This document shows, piece after piece, positions 17,139-17,471 of a DNA stretch of 17,471 nt. Source of the stretch: Chromera velia (taxonomy: Eukaryota; Sar; Chromeraceae); the NCBI GenBank assembly GCA_018398765.1, contig JAHBMJ010002610.1, forward strand, positions 1 through 17,471, read 5' to 3'. Both the position numbers and the translations under genes were made by a program. How positions within the stretch are numbered: position 1 is the stretch's first letter; the number at the start of each line of letters is the position of its first letter. Below the pieces are notes generated by a model, which was given only the letters and a program-made list of their open reading frames with translations, had not been told where the DNA came from and ran no database searches.

Positions 17139-17276
17139 TCTGACGCACGCCAAGCTCGGCCCCGGAAAGACCATTCATGCAGCTGAGGAGGCACTTTCTA
17201 AATTTAAAGCAGGGGCAACAAGAATTACAAAAAAAAAAAATTCGCTTTCCGGGCCATTCGCACGGAGTGCGTCAGA
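17139..17276. mobile_element. Foldback (MITE-like) inverted-repeat element
   Basis: Outer arms TCTGACGCAC (17139-17148) and GTGCGTCAGA (17267-17276) are perfect inverted repeats. Inside them, CCCGGAAAG (17161-17169) pairs with CTTTCCGGG (17245-17253). The centre carries a 12-14 bp A-run. The size (138 bp), nested inverted repeats and lack of a coding frame resemble a miniature inverted-repeat element. I see no clear target-site duplication, so mobility is inferred. Confidence 0.4.
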
Positions 17277-17361
17277 TGCACTGTGTCCGGCCCCCGTTCA
17301 GCCGTCTACGCGCGCATATGCAATGGCTCATGCAGCGCAATGCCTGTAAAGCCGCCATTTT

Positions 17362-17388
17362 GAGCCCCGCGGCGCAGCCGCGGGGCTC
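17362..17388. other. Perfect GC hairpin
   Basis: A 12-bp perfect stem (GAGCCCCGCGGC paired with its complement) closes a GCA loop. The stem is very stable and would form in RNA or single-stranded DNA on either strand. It sits upstream of the transporter promoter, so it may end or border an unseen gene to the right. Confidence 0.8.
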
Positions 17389-17398
17389 TTCAATTTGG

Positions 17399-17417
17399 TC
17401 TGCGGCTGTGCCGCGGA
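17399..17417. other. Second GC hairpin with a G:T wobble
   Basis: An eight-pair stem TCTGCGGC / GCCGCGGA around a TGT loop, with one T:G wobble, just 10 bp after the first hairpin. Its loop-proximal core GCGGC/GCCGC resembles the first hairpin's stem, so the two may be related. Confidence 0.65.
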
Positions 17418-17471
17418 CTCTTTCAAGCCCCTCCGCGGCGGCGCACCCTTCCCCGCCCGCCCTGCCAATAT

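Overview
This is a nuclear eukaryotic window, most likely from an alga with a complex (secondary, red-derived) plastid. It has roughly balanced GC, many CA/GT and GA/CT microsatellites, and genes split by GT-AG introns of about 0.3-1.3 kb. All three gene starts I can support begin with a signal peptide whose predicted cleavage falls between Ala and Phe. That is the bipartite, Phe+1 plastid-targeting leader known from diatoms, cryptophytes, chromerids and similar algae. The PPR protein has the alveolate-like style in which each repeat carries a conserved Trp before helix B. A chromerid such as Chromera velia is my best guess. That is an inference from style, not an identification.

Layout. (1) At 217-777 (minus) is the first exon of a plastid-targeted protein of unknown function. 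It runs off the left edge through an intron made of CT and GT repeats. (2) At 778-1521 is a putative divergent promoter with TGCATGCA palindromes and a short GC island containing an 18-bp palindrome. (3) At 1522-6293 (plus) is a PPR gene. The main exon (3089-6293) is certain. A first exon encoding a leader (1522-1835) is proposed, and the intron between them would consist largely of a GTCA-based minisatellite that starts exactly at the splice donor. (4) At 6294-10455 there is about 4.2 kb with no gene I can support. It holds a GT microsatellite, a 350-bp AT-rich island, GCATGC-rich stretches and purine/pyrimidine-asymmetric DNA. (5) At 10456-16608 (minus) is a nine-exon gene for an 884-residue EamA/DMT-type ten-helix transporter. 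I reconstructed it exon by exon, and every junction keeps frame. (6) At 16609-17471 is the upstream region of the transporter, with an inverted-repeat (foldback) element, a partial direct copy of it, and two GC hairpins at the right edge.

The first two genes are head-to-head and the PPR and transporter genes are convergent. All three products are predicted to enter the plastid: one probable membrane-anchored protein, one organellar RNA-binding protein and one envelope metabolite carrier. The most unusual signal is the recurrence of GTCAGTCAGT tracts exactly at intron 5' ends (two transporter introns and the proposed PPR intron), with other GT-type repeats at further donors. This suggests tandem repeats seeded from, or retained as, splice-donor sequence.
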